64,000 nucleotides of DNA from Aphidius gifuensis (Eukaryota > Arthropoda > Insecta > Hymenoptera > Braconidae). Numbering within the stretch: position 1 is the stretch's first letter; each line of letters starts with the position of its first letter. The position numbers and the translations under genes were made by a program. The DNA lies in assembly GCF_014905175.1 (NCBI RefSeq), contig NC_057788.1, positions 21,670,154 to 21,734,153 on the forward strand, written 5' to 3'. Positions 14,301-27,700 of the stretch are shown in pieces. The notes under the pieces are model-generated. The model did not search any database, was not told the origin of the DNA, and saw nothing but the letters and a program-made list of their open reading frames with translations.

Positions 14301-17300
14301 TAAATAGGTCTTATAAAATTGTGACAACTTTAATACTAAATAAATTGGTATATAATATTGAGAGTATATATATATTCAAATATCAACTTTTTTTCTCAAG
14401 GGAAATCGATAATCATCCCGTCGGCTTATTTATTAAATTAACATTTTTTTCATTCGTATTTTTACTTTAACATTTATTTTGTGTTGATACAAAATAAATA
14501 TACAAAAATTTTAATTGAACATTTTGGGCAGATGTTTATTGAACATCATAGATCGATAATGTTATTATCTTTTTTTTTACATTATTTTTTATTTTAAAAT
14601 TTATAAAAAAATATGGAAACTATTTAATAAAATTATTTAAATACTTATTTTCATCGCATAAATTGATGCACAATAGAATTCGTCAAGCGATGCACTACAT
14701 TCAAAAGAAAAAAAAAACGGAATGCTGCAATTAAATGGGTATATTTATACTAACAGTTCATGTCCGTTTTATGTTCCGCTATCGAAGAAATCAATGCCCA
14801 ACACGCAATACTAATTTGTCTTTGATTTGCCCCGTCAATCTGCATAGCGTGGGAGATTTTTCTATCTCTTATAATTCTCTCTTTATCTCTTATTATACTT
14901 GGCTATATTTCTTCCGGCCATTTCAATTCCAATCAACATCGTAATACTCTTATACCAATTTCCAGTCATTTCTTTCTTTTTTTTTTCTCTCTCTCTCTTG
15001 CGTTTATTTTTATAATTTTTCACTTGGGATAGTTTGTTATCTGTTGCCTTTATGTTTTATTAATCAATATTCAAATAAAAATTATAATTTTCATAGTAAA
15101 ATTTTTAATCAAATGCATATTGAGCATTATACCTTGATTAAATTTAGAAATTTTTTGTTTATAAAAAATAAAAATCAATATATCAATGCACAAAATACCT
15201 CAGATAACATCAGATACTTTGTGACTCACAGTATATATAATTCGTTTATTTTAATGTTAATCATTACAATATGATATATTTAAAAGTAATAACCGCATTC
15301 AAGATAATCAAGCAATACAAGATTCTTCAAAGATATTTTTTATAACTGTGTGCCGTATATAAGATGAAATGATATTATCCCGATTAGAGAAAGGTAAAAA
15401 ATGAAAGATGCTAAGTTCAATTGCAAAAAAATCTGTGATAAATAAAGAAAAATGAAAAACAAAAGAAATGAATTTAGAGGAATAAAAAAATAAATAAACC
15501 AAGTGCTATAAAGAAAGGATATAATCGAAAGCAAAACACACAAAAAGAAGAAAAAAAAAACAAAGAGACAAAGGGCAAAAAATCATTGTTCGAACTCGCT
15601 CGCTCGTGACTTTTGTGACCCAGATGACCCCAATTACTTCAGACATATCCGCTAGTTTTCTCAACCACCTCTGTATACAAGCCGACTGAACTTGTATTGA
15701 AAACATATAAACATTATATAAAAATTTAAAACAAGTCGTGCGAAGACAACCAACGGAAATGATGATGAACTAATGGAAAATAAAATGAATAAAATTTTAT
15801 TTTATAGAACATTAAAAATGCGAAATATATCCAATCGATATCGAATTTTTTGATGAAAAAATGGAGACAAATTTCAAGATGGTTGAGTGTTAAAAAAAAC
15901 ACGAGGATTGTTTTATCAATTATATAATATTTATCATAATTTTTTTTGTCTTCTCAATGTTTCTTATCACTTGCTTTTATTCGTGATATATATATTTTAT
16001 CTAGAGTAAAGATGAAGCATGAAAAGAGCAAAAAGAAAATGATCAAAATCTCAACAGAAATAAGTAGAGCATCATTAAAAGTTAATTACAGCCTGAGAAT
16101 AAATGCCACTATGAGTTTCTCAACGACTACGGTTTTAAGACAATTTTCATAGTCGATTCAGTCTTAATGTATATATATCTAGAAAGATCCCTTGCCAACG
16201 TTGAAAATTTACAATATTGTATTGTAATTTAACAATTAAATATATACAAGCAATTATTCTTTGGTTTGATTAATTGATATAATTAATTTAATTTTTTATA
16301 AATATATTAATTAATTAGTTATACATGTTTAAATATTATTTTCAAGTGCAAGTATATTATAATTATTATAACTAATAAATATATAATTTAAATTAAGAAA
16401 TTAAATTAACGTTCAAAAAAAATAATTATACCTCTATGAATTGTTGGGAAAATATTGTTTTAAAAATAATATATTTTTTATTAGATTTTTAAATTGATAT
16501 TTTTCAATGATAAATTGAATTATTTATAAAATTGAGTAGATTAGAGTGTCACGCTATTCTTTGAATTAAGCGTTTTGGGGGTGCAACTTTGGGTGCTTCT
16601 CATTCCAACCCTATTGAAATTAGGTATGGGGTTAGTAAAGTTTTTTTTTTTTCATATTTAATCCTCTACAAATAAAAATTAACATAAATTTTTTTTTTTT
16701 TTTAATGTTATTATGGTTTTTTAAGACCTAAGTTTACAAACAAAAAAGTTATTTTTTAATTTATCAATGCAGGCATGACTAAAAATTGAAAAAAAAAAAA
16801 AAAAAAAATCGTTTATTTATTTAAAAGTAATTACCGCGAAATTTTAATTTAAAAAAAAAAATCAGTATACTATTTGGTACATAGTCCATTTATTAATTAA
16901 TAGAATAAAGAAAAATAATAATAATTTCAGATGATAAAATATTCTTGCAATATGTACACTAAAAATTAGCATATTGAAAAAATAAAAAAAAAGTATGCTT
17001 CAAGTAATGACATCAGAAAAGTGTCTACCGTATATAATTCTGATATTTTTATAATAAAATGTTGTCAGTTTACCATGTACATATATAATTTACTTTATTG
17101 TATTTCCTTTTTTCTTTTTTTCATTTCTGTTTACCGAAAGAATACACACGTTTTTTTTTTTTTTCTTCTTTTTCTTCTTCACATATGTAAAAAGTCGATT
17201 GAATGTGAATATGTGTGTACTCTCAATCGTTTTACCTCTATCAGTATATATCTACAGTATATGTATATAGTACAAAAGAATCCTCTGCTTTTCTGCTCTT

Positions 17301-18146
17301 CTTGTGGTCTTTTGGTCGTTGCACAGACACAATAGGATCAATATCCCGCTGGGGTGTATATAAACCCCGTAATCCTCAGCATCTGTAGACCACCTGCAGT
17401 CACGAATTTCGTCACAACCACCAGATAAACTGTGTATCTTTTAGACCAAAATTTGTTTTGTTGTTTATTTTTTTTATTTTTTGACTGACACATTTTAATT
17501 TGCATTTTCATTCACCAATCATTATTTAATTTAAAATTAATAATTCATAATAAATAAGCTAACTTCAATAAAATAATTATTTAAATGAAAAAAAAAAAAT
17601 CTTTATGAATAAATTATATACAAGTTGTTGATAAAAATCAATTACTGTACATGCAATGAAAAAAAAAAAATATATAATTATTCGATCAAGTATTAAATTT
17701 AAAAGCACAACTTAATAATTGGATTTTTATTGAATAATCAGTGTAGATTAAGCTTGTATTTCCAAACGATTAAATGATAAAAATTAGCCCTCGATGACCC
17801 CCCCTGTAAGTTCAAATTGAAGTGACATTTTAGTATATATTATAGTTGCGAACTCCCTAGTCGACTCAAGTCATAAACTAGTGTTGGCAGGCGTTTTGTA
17901 ACCCGTTTAAAAATTGCTTAATTATCCAAGTATATAATATAGTCATTGTTCAAAATCATTTGGCTACATACAACTGTTGAAAGTTACAATTTCGTTTGTC
18001 AACTATTAATAACAAATGACGTTATTTTTTATTTTTTTAAGTTGAATAATTGTTGGTTTTCTTTTAATTGATTGAGCTTTTATTTTAATTAATTGTTGTC
18101 AAGATGATACGAGAAATATCATCATTAATCGAATAAAAAATATATT

Positions 18147-18229
18147 TTGACTTGATAAGGATTTGAACCTGCAGGGGCAATAATCTACTGATGCTTTTAA
18201 AAACTATCCACGCTACAGCTAAACCTAAT
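18147..18229 (-). other. Degenerate tRNA-like module (A and B box)
   Basis: On the minus strand there is an A-box-like stretch TAGCTGTAGCGTGGATAG (18204-18221). About 35 bases further on is GGTTCAAATCC (18159-18169), matching the B-box/T-loop consensus. The anticodon arm cannot be folded convincingly. It looks like a tRNA pseudogene or a tRNA-derived retroposon head, not a working tRNA. Confidence 0.45.
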
Positions 18230-20750
18230 TTTCGAAAACTCAAAATTTTTATATCAAGTATACATAGATCTATCTTTCGAGAAACAATAATTGAATGATT
18301 TTATTTTTCGTGGTAAAATAAATTCAAAGAATGGTGACAGTATAAAAGTAGGGATGCAGAGCCTGACGATGATCCGTTAAATTTTTTTGAATCAATTTTT
18401 TATTTTACATTTTTGAAGTGAGTGACAGGACGAACCACATCTACCACAATTTTATTTACATCCATCATAGATGTATCGACATGATATGAATGCACAACAA
18501 TGGGTTTTCAAACAAACAAAGTTTGTCTAAATATTTTTTTTTTTTTCTGAATTATGTTTATACAATTTTCCTTTGAAATTATTGTATTACACATTGACTC
18601 AAAGATTTTTTTTGCGTTTTGTATTGTCACTAATGTGTCTTCAAGTCAATGTCAACTTTTTATATTTCACACTGTGTTTGTACAGTTTGTAACTCAAAAT
18701 TTCTGATGGTAGTTTTTATACTATCAACTAGTGATTTCACGCTTTTTTATAAATAAAGTTTTTTTATTTTTCCGTATTTCTATGAAATTTATTTATCTGG
18801 TTTTCAACTAAAAGAATATATATATATAAAAAAAGGTATAAAAAAATTTTTAGAACTAGCCTTAAAAAAAAGCAACAATGCAGATTCATATCCCAAGACG
18901 ACAAATATTTTCACAGCCACACATCACGAATAAAAAAAAAAAAACGAAATAGGCAAGTTTGACCTGGGTGTAAAACGTGCTCTTCATTGTTAAATTGCAC
19001 TAAAGAATTTTTATATTTCGGCAAAAATCTATTCATTTATTTATATCTATTTATTTATGTTTGTTTATTTAAAAATTCTATTGTTAAAAAATATATATTG
19101 TCCAGACATTATAATGAATAAAAGGTTTGGCTTTATTGTTTTATTTTTCTTTTGTCAATTAAAAATAAATATATATAAGTGTATATTTTATTTGATGAAG
19201 TGAATCATGAAAAAAAATAATGCTAGGATGAGTAAAATTGAAGGTAGACTGTCGAGCCATAAAAGCAACGCGCGAGTAATTCTCAACAATCTAAAAGCCC
19301 ATCGTAGAAATATAAAGTGGCCGGTATATTTTGCCGGAAGTGGGCGTTTCTGTGTCGGCTAGCAGGTCCTTATAAGAAGCCTTAATGTCTCTTCTGTATA
19401 TACTTGTATTTTTTTTTTTTCAGAATGCATATATATAACCACTCATGCCATTCTTAATTTTACCACTAGCTAAATGAATCTGTGTGTGTTTCATAAGTTT
19501 TTGCTGCACTCGAATATATAATTTTGTCTTATAGTATATGCGCGCATTCAAAGGTTTTTATTTTATTTTAAATATATTTTGCTTCCTAAACTCTGCTGTT
19601 TAATTAATGATCTAACAAACATGCTGATGACCATTTGACTTTGAAATGTCATACATACTATTTGCAGTTAGCTAATAAAAATGGATATAATTTAAAATAT
19701 TTTTCGAATTTCATTTGTTTTATTTTATAACGCATTTATTTTGTGTTAAAATAAATAAATATAAAAATTTCTGTTCAACATTTAGGGCTTGTAAAATTTA
19801 TACTATTGATTTTCACGAAATATTTTACGTAATATTTTTTTAAAATTTTATTTAATATAATATTTGTTTCGCGATTTATATATTCTGTTGTTTGCGAGTA
19901 TACACCTGGCCTTGTGAAGTATATAGCTAAATTGTCAGAACTGCTAATGTTTTGTGTATTCAAATAAAGCGATGTTGATGCACATTGGCACGCAAGGAGC
20001 ACCGGTTGAGAAAAACCTTAATGACTTTATAATGCCTTCATTTTGCATTAAAATACCACTACCTACACATATAATTCTCACATACCACAATCTTTTTTTT
20101 TTTCATCATGTTTAAGCACAAAATCACATATATATTAATTGTTTATAAAATGAAAACAAATACATTATATAAATAATAAATATATATTTTCTGAGAATTG
20201 ATAAATAAGGAAGATTATGGATATATAATTTTGGTTTTAAAAAAACGAACATAAAAAGGGTTTTTAAAGAGGGTTTATTCACTGACCAATTGAATGACTC
20301 ACAATTCATCATAATTTTCAATGATGCCGTGTGACTTTCAACAATTAATTAATATTTTTGGCAAAAAAAAAAACCAACTATTCCACAGTGAGTTGTTGTG
20401 ACTCATAAGTCCAAATATTTTCATCAATATTTTTCATAAAAAGAGATTTTAAATCATAAAAAATCTGAAAAATAAAAATATATAATTAATAATAACAATG
20501 AAATTTAAGTAACATTTGAGTATTCAATTTTAATTGATACAATAATTTGTATTTATTAATTTTTTTTATTATTTTTTTCTTCTTTTTGTTAAAATTTAAT
20601 TTTTTTGGGTTTATATATTTACAAAGGGTTCAATATTTTAATGCTAAAATGATTTCTTTTATAGCAGTATAATAATTTTCTTTTAATACATTTTCTATAC
20701 AAGACTTTTCGAGTTTTATATACTTAGAATTTTTTAAATTAATTTTTCTT

Positions 20751-20756
20751 TTTATT
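20751..20756 (-). terminator. Candidate poly(A) signal of the Tbx20-class gene
   Basis: AATAAA on the minus strand, about 330 bases beyond the stop codon at 21084. Chance occurrence is likely in this base composition, and other hexamers lie nearby. Confidence 0.25.
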
Positions 20757-21083
20757 ATATTATTATATTTGTTTCATAATCACAGATGAAACTCGACTAA
20801 TCATTCCACTGAATGAATGACACGCCTTGTAGAGTTCTCATTTAATATGAAAAAAAAAAAACGAATAACGATAACAATGATTGATACTTAATGATACGTA
20901 ATACCTGTATATGTATGGCAAAATATACAGCTTATTATAATACAGAATGAATATAGATAAAACATATATAGGATCAATAGACAATATATATCTATTATCT
21001 GATATTTGCAGTCGTCATATACATATTTATATTGTCCTGTTTAATAAATGTTGTCTAATACTTAAATCAACAATATTCGTCAA

Positions 21084-21741
21084 CTACGAAGGTGAAAGAT
21101 CTTGTACATCTCTATAAATACTACCAGTTGGTGATGGTGTTGCACGTCTTGATACAGATGTTGGTGATGGTATTGCAGTTGTTGTTGATTTTCTATTTGA
21201 TATTGTTAAATATGGAGAAAAACGTTGATGAGCCAAAGCAAGTGCTGATGGATAAATTGGTCGTGGTGCAGCTGGACCAGAATGTGGACTTTGTTGTGAA
21301 TTTGTTACAAGCTGTTGTTGTTGTTGCTGCTGCTGCTGTTGTTGCTGTTGATGAGCTGCTGCAAAAAGTGTTGGTCCAATTGATGATGCCCACCAAAGAT
21401 GACCCAACTGTTGTTGTTGCTGCTGTTGTTGTTGTTGAGCTTGTTGTGCTTGTTGTACTTGTTGTGCTTGTTGTTGTTGTTGTTGTTGAGATTGATGTTG
21501 ATGACTAATACCTGCTGTTGATGATGTTCCTGGATATACAAGTGCTGGATTAACTAATTGTGCGTATGGTCCAACTGCTGCTGCTGCTGCTCTTAATAAA
21601 ATTTGTGATCTTGCTGCCCATAGAGCTTTTTCTTCAAGACTAAGATTACTAGCACCAGCTTGTAGTTGATCAATTTCAAATGGAAATCTATGAGGAAATC
21701 TCATTGTTTGCTGTTCAGCCAGCATTGATTCCATTGTCTCC
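21084..21741 (-). CDS. Exon 6 of the Tbx20-class gene: Q-rich C-terminus
   Basis: Acceptor cctttcag; begins by completing the split Arg and continues ETMESMLAEQQTMRFPHRFPFEID. It encodes residues 450-667. Two long Gln-rich blocks (CAA/CAG mixtures, one interspersed with Ala and Val) flank GHLWWASSIGPTLFAAAH. The end is Pro/Ser/Thr-rich (SPTGSIYRDVQDLSPS). Stop at 21084-21086. Confidence 0.92.
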
Positions 21742-24700
21742 CTGAAAGGATAACTATACTCGATTATGTTTTTTGAACTTTTAACATAATTCATCAATGT
21801 TTTATATATAAATAAATAAATTAATCAAAGCTTTTAATCAATTTAATAATTTAATTAAATTAAAAAATTCACTATACTGTTAATGGAAGTTTTGTATTTT
21901 TATTTTTTCAATATAAATCATCTTACAAATAAATAAAGTATAAATTAAATTTTTTTAAAATGAGGATAACACTCACCTTTCGAAATCTGTGAGCCGTGAA
22001 GAATCTCGGAAGCCTTTTGCAAAAGGATTACTGTCAATTTTGAGCTTCGTTATCTGAAAATAAAAAGTAAAATGATTGATTGGCACTTTTTAAAGAATAT
22101 AACACAACATTACAAATAAATATATATAGAAAAGAAATCAGTAAAAATAAATAGCCAAAATAAAAAATCAAATTGACTCAGATAATAAAATAAAAAAAAA
22201 CTTTAACAAGTATCTGTAGAGAGACAAACGTAAAGTATATATACAATGTTTTATTACCCATGAAATTCTTTTGTTGAAAATCAAAGAAGGGTGTTTTTTA
22301 AAAAAATCTAATGTCTATCGCAGTATATAGTTTATAAATTTTTTATATATATAAATGTAGATGCGTATATGTATGTAAGTATATTATAAACATATATATA
22401 TTGGAGTAATGTAGCGATTCTTATTGCGCAATCGCCTTGTTATTGTTGGGTAGCGCGCCGAATAGCGATTCGCCCTGAAATTGTGAATAGGGTCGTCGCG
22501 ACAACGTCAACGATTCGTATCGCTTTAAACGACAAACTGACGATTCTCTCGCGTCCATTGCCTACATATATATTTATATGTATATATGTAATATATATGT
22601 ATATAATAAGACACCATTCTCACACATTATTCGCACGTATTTCTATATATATACTATGGTCTATACGTGCAACATGAATCGATCGGAAGTCAACGGCTCG
22701 TAAAATTAAAGACCTACAGGGCGACAAAATAAAAAATTGCAAAAGCATATATAAAGCTCAAAAGATCTTGTGATATACATCAGGAAGAGTTTGATGAAAA
22801 TCTATTTGAATTATTTGTATTATTTGAATGAAAAAAAAATAAAATATAAAATGTATTTTATGCGTTGATATTGAACCAATTTATCTTGAATGGAAAATGA
22901 TTTGGAAAATTTATCTCCCTTGATTAAAATGTTAACATTGATTTTTTTTTTTTTTTATAATTTATAGGGTAATTTACGCTACAGTGCAGCTTGGCTTATA
23001 ATTGTTTTAATTACATAATGACTAAACCAATGACAAAATAATCAAGAAAAAAAAAAAATCAACAATATGCGTATAACTTGAAATATTTAATTCAAATTAT
23101 TGAAATTGAAATTTTTAATTTGAAATTAATAAGCGTGTTGTCAATTTAAAATTATACAGTCATTTTTCTAATTTTAATTATTGCTTTTTTTTTTTTTTTT
23201 CAAGTACTTTTATCCCTGGGTTTTTTTTTTTCATCGTTATAGTTTTTTAATCTTTTTTTTTTTGTCGTAATTATTTTAGCGTTGGATTTAATGACGTGTA
23301 ACCGCATAATTTTTTTTAATTTAATGATAACAAATTGAAGAAATTAATATAAGAAAGAAATATAAATATAATAGGCCTGTTTTATTTTTAAGATGTTAAT
23401 TTAGCATTAATCATATAAATTTTAAAATTTAAAGCTTGAAAAAATTATCAAACTTAAATAAAAGAAAATGTTAAATTAACATTCTTTTAATTCGCATTGA
23501 TGAGTATTTATTTTGAGTTAAAACAAATAAAATAAATATTAAAAATTATATATCAGTTTAACATTTAAATATCAATAATATTATATTGTTTTTTTTTTCT
23601 TTTCAAACTATATCTATATATATATATGTAACAATTAAATGAGTAATTTATATTTCACATTTATAAATTTTACATAAAGTACTTGAGAAAATTTTGTATT
23701 AAAATGAAAAAGCTGTTAATATATATATATATATATAAATACATGCGCGTATTGGTAAGTTACTGCTATATGGTGTCGAATTCTACATCTTTCAATATCC
23801 TTAGGGTATGTTCAACTCCATGCTACCGTGTTTATATATACATGAATATGTATATATTGTATATCTTAAATATCCAGATGCATATAACCTGCGGTCGTTA
23901 TATATGTTGTATTCACATATAACTGTGGGTGTTCACAAATCTACCCTAAGACCTTTCTCTCATACTATACGCTCAGATCAGCTCACGGGTGTTATGCCTT
24001 ACCCTAACAACGGCCCACCCAACGAGGAGTTGTGTATCATATATACTCTCGACACATGCATGCAGATGAATTTACATGGATATACAATACACTTATATAT
24101 ATATATGAAATAAAATAAAATATATATATATATAAAATAAAAAAGTGATACGCTAATGGTGGCCTTGAAGATTCAAAGCCAGGCAGCATATACATTTAAA
24201 TTAACACGTGGGCGTTCAAACTTGTTAATTCGTTAAAGACATTCAATTTATTTAGATTCATCTGATTAGATCATATATATTTATATACGATAAAAACCAT
24301 GTTTTTGTAAATATCATAATGTTATATATGGTGTAAAAATATTTCTTTTAATTTATTTATTATATTTTTTTTTTTTGTTATAAATTTCAAGGCTTCTTTT
24401 TTTTTAAGTTGTCTTCATTAATCATTCATAAATATATGTATATATAATGCTAATCATTTAAATGAAATCTACCTTGTATGATTTTTTTGAAGGCAAATAA
24501 ATTTTAGTGATTTTACATGTATACAGTAGCTGAGTACACACATCAGTGAGTCTTCTTTTCAAATATTTTACTGGCAGGTCCACTTGAAGATTAAATTAAC
24601 CTTATTCAAGTGGACCACCAATGTGTTAAAGATCAAATACTGTCTGTTTTAGTATTACCATATAATAAAAGTTTGTATATCTACCCACTTTTTTTTATTT

Positions 24701-27700
24701 ATATAGTAAATTGAAACTTAAAATTACATTATTTTTTCATTAGTTTATTTCCTATACATGGCTTATATATATATATTTTTTTTTTCTTCAGCAATAACAT
24801 CATTCAAAATTAGAAAAAGAAAAAAAAGTAAAAAAAAAATAAATAATCAACAATATATGTGATACACATATGTATATATGTGGCGTTCTTAGCCAAACCA
24901 CGGGGTTTGCGGCCTGACCCTCGGCGATTTCGCTCATTTTTTGATATGTTGTAGATTTTGGCCTAAAAAAAGACCCGTATTTTTTTTTTTTTTTTTCTTC
25001 AATTTTTGGGGGCGCCACCGTCAAATTTCATGATATCTCATAAAGCGCCTTTTTGCTGAATTTTTATCACAGATTCGAGGACATAAAACAATTTTTTAAG
25101 CCCTTCACTAGAGTGGGCACTCAATGGGAAGTATTTTTTGATTTTTAAAATTTCAATTTTGAAAAAATTTTTCATCAATTTTATTTTTTTAGATGTAGCA
25201 CGCAAAAGAAAACGCAATTTACTCTTATGAAATTTTCAATTTCTTTTTAGTTTTCGAAAACCACATAACAATTCGAGTAAAAACAAACTATGGTTTTCTC
25301 AAAACTAAAAGAAATTGAAAATTTCATAAGAGTAAATTTCGTTTTCTTTTTCGTTCTACATCTAAAAAAAAAATAAAATTACGAAAAAAAATTTTTTTTT
25401 TCAAAAATTGAAATTTTAAAAATCAAAAAAAAATACTTCCCATTGAGTGCCCACTCTAGTGAAGGGCTTAAAATACTTGTTTTGCGTCCTCCAATCTGTG
25501 GTAAAATTCAGCAGGCGCTTTATGAGATATCATGAAAATTTGACGGTGGCGCCTAAATGAAAACTTCAAACCCAAAAATCTAATATATAGCTGGATGACA
25601 ACGTCTCAAATATATAGATGGAAATAAGAGCTTGAAGTGGGTGGTCCAATTACCCTCCTGTTTCGCGGCTCGTAGTTGTAACAGCAGCAGGAGCCAAAGT
25701 TGAGCCTCAGCACGTGCAACATGTCTCAGTAATAAGACTCTTTTTTTTTTTTATTTTTCTTTTTTTCTTCTTTAAAAGCCGCTCGTAGCCCTCTTCTTCT
25801 GGGTTTTAGTTACGATTTTGCTGACATCATTAGCTAAACATCTGGTCGACTTCCCTCAATTTGTGTATGCATGTTCTAATATACATATAATAGTGTATAT
25901 GCACTTACAAGTTATGATGTGTCACTGAATTTCTATGACGTAAGAATCATTTGATAAATGATAATTTGATATATGATAATTAATTTATCCAATCAAATTA
26001 TTTTTCTTTTTGAATCAATAATTTACAAAGATACTTTCATATAAAGACAATTATTTTTTTTAGTATTTATATATATTCTATGGCCTTATGTTTGTGGCTA
26101 TAAAACCAAAAATTTAGCCGACTTTGAAGAATGAAAAAAACTAAATAAAAATAAATGATACTACTGCACTTGGTAGTAGAGTAAAAAAAATTTACGTCTT
26201 TCGTATACATGGCAACGTCAAAAGTGCAATAAATATATCTTCAAAACTAGCATCAACGAGATGGTTCGGAGTTTATGATTCTACTGACATTATAACTTGA
26301 GCCAAAACAGAGTTGTTTCATCGTTGATATTATTTTCATACACTGAGAGATGAATTTATTTAATACAATAATAAAATATTTGAATAATTTTTTTTTTTTT
26401 CATTATAATGATATAATAATTAATTTATATTCAATAAATTAAAATTTGTAATCAAATAAAAACATATTTAGGATAATTTTATATTTGTTATTTTCATTTG
26501 GATATAATAAATAATTTATTTATTTAATGTTTATATATTTTCCTTTTTGTTTTGTTTTTCATATTTTGTAACTTTTTGATTATTATTGTGATGACATGAA
26601 TGAGAGAAAAATAAATGTGTCCTGTTTCACATTATTTAGATGAATATATATCATTCTCATATTGAGTGAAATTAGAAACTTTGATGCCACTCGGCAAATC
26701 TTAGATGTTTTTAAAAATAGATATTATACAGTTACAGTTATTGAAGTAGTTGACTTTGCAACTGCCTTCAATTGCATGTATAAGCATTCATGGCATTTTT
26801 GAAACGACTGCTTTGGTGGTCGAAATGTTGAAAGACTTGCCAAATGCTATGTATGCGTGATTGATATGTACGTGAGACGTCTCAACAGATTTTTAACATG
26901 TTGAAAAATACTTTAATAAAATACAATTGTGTCTATGTTAATGAATAAATCTGTGTATAAATTTTTACATTAATTTTTTTGTTTCAATTTTGATAAAAAA
27001 TTAACATTTAAAATATGTTATTAATAAAATGTTTGCTATTCTTATCACTAATACGATTAGTTAATTGAAAAAAAATTATATATTTTCAAAGAAAAGACAA
27101 TTTAAGGATATAAACTGCAAAATATTATTGCAAGTATAATAGAAGGACAAGAAGAGTCAAACAACTTACCCGATTGTTTAAAAAATATATGGTTATGATG
27201 AGAAAAAAATATCAAAAAAATAAAAAAAAAAGAATAGATAAAAATGTAAAATATATACAGTAAAAAAATGGCATCATAGGGAGAAGTGAGAGCAGTTAAG
27301 TTATGAGTTATGATGTGACACGAACAAGAAAGACGAATTGAGTTCGTCGTAGTCGCATTGCAAGGAGACTCTTGGGTATTTCTATATCTTTTATTTTTAA
27401 TGGTCTGTTCGCCAGGAGACTCATAAGAAGCAAAAACATATATATATATAACAAAGATGTGGGTATGTATTTATATGGAGCAAGACGGTACAACTCGACC
27501 ATGTCAAAAACCCTTTTTAATTCGACCGTCAATTTTGTTTTTTTTTTTTTTTTTTTTTGAGGTTCTCTCTTACTTCATATTTTTACCTTTATAACATGAA
27601 AATTTGGCTTTTTTTCAGAGACATTAAATGCTATTTGAATTTTTTTTTTTCTCTATCAATTATGTACTGAAAAAAAAAAAACTTTTTTTATGAAACATGT

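Larger units (their letters stand above)
621..21083. other. Intergenic region between the two converging T-box genes
   Basis: About 20 kb with no supportable gene. Open frames here are short (105 codons or fewer), rich in Phe/Ile/Tyr/Lys from A/T runs, and lack splice-consistent partners or recognisable domains. It holds the 3' UTR of each gene at its ends, a long AT dinucleotide tract, a 93-bp tandem duplication, a degenerate tRNA-like module near 18.2 kb, and several islands richer in G+C (about 7490-7700, 9440-9680, 13050-13340, 17270-17420 and 19230-19400). These islands could be regulatory elements of either gene, but sequence alone does not prove it. Confidence 0.6.

Noticed and set aside
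17021..17335. 104-codon plus-strand frame
   Set aside because: Phe/Ile/Tyr-rich from T runs, no domain, no splice partner; fits chance in A/T-rich DNA.
21092..21508. 138-codon plus-strand frame rich in Val/Leu
   Set aside because: It is the antisense shadow of the CAG/CAA-rich last exon of the T-box gene.
24577..24617. microRNA precursor
   Set aside because: The stem is only about 12-15 bp and the 41-base span is too short for a typical insect pre-miRNA.
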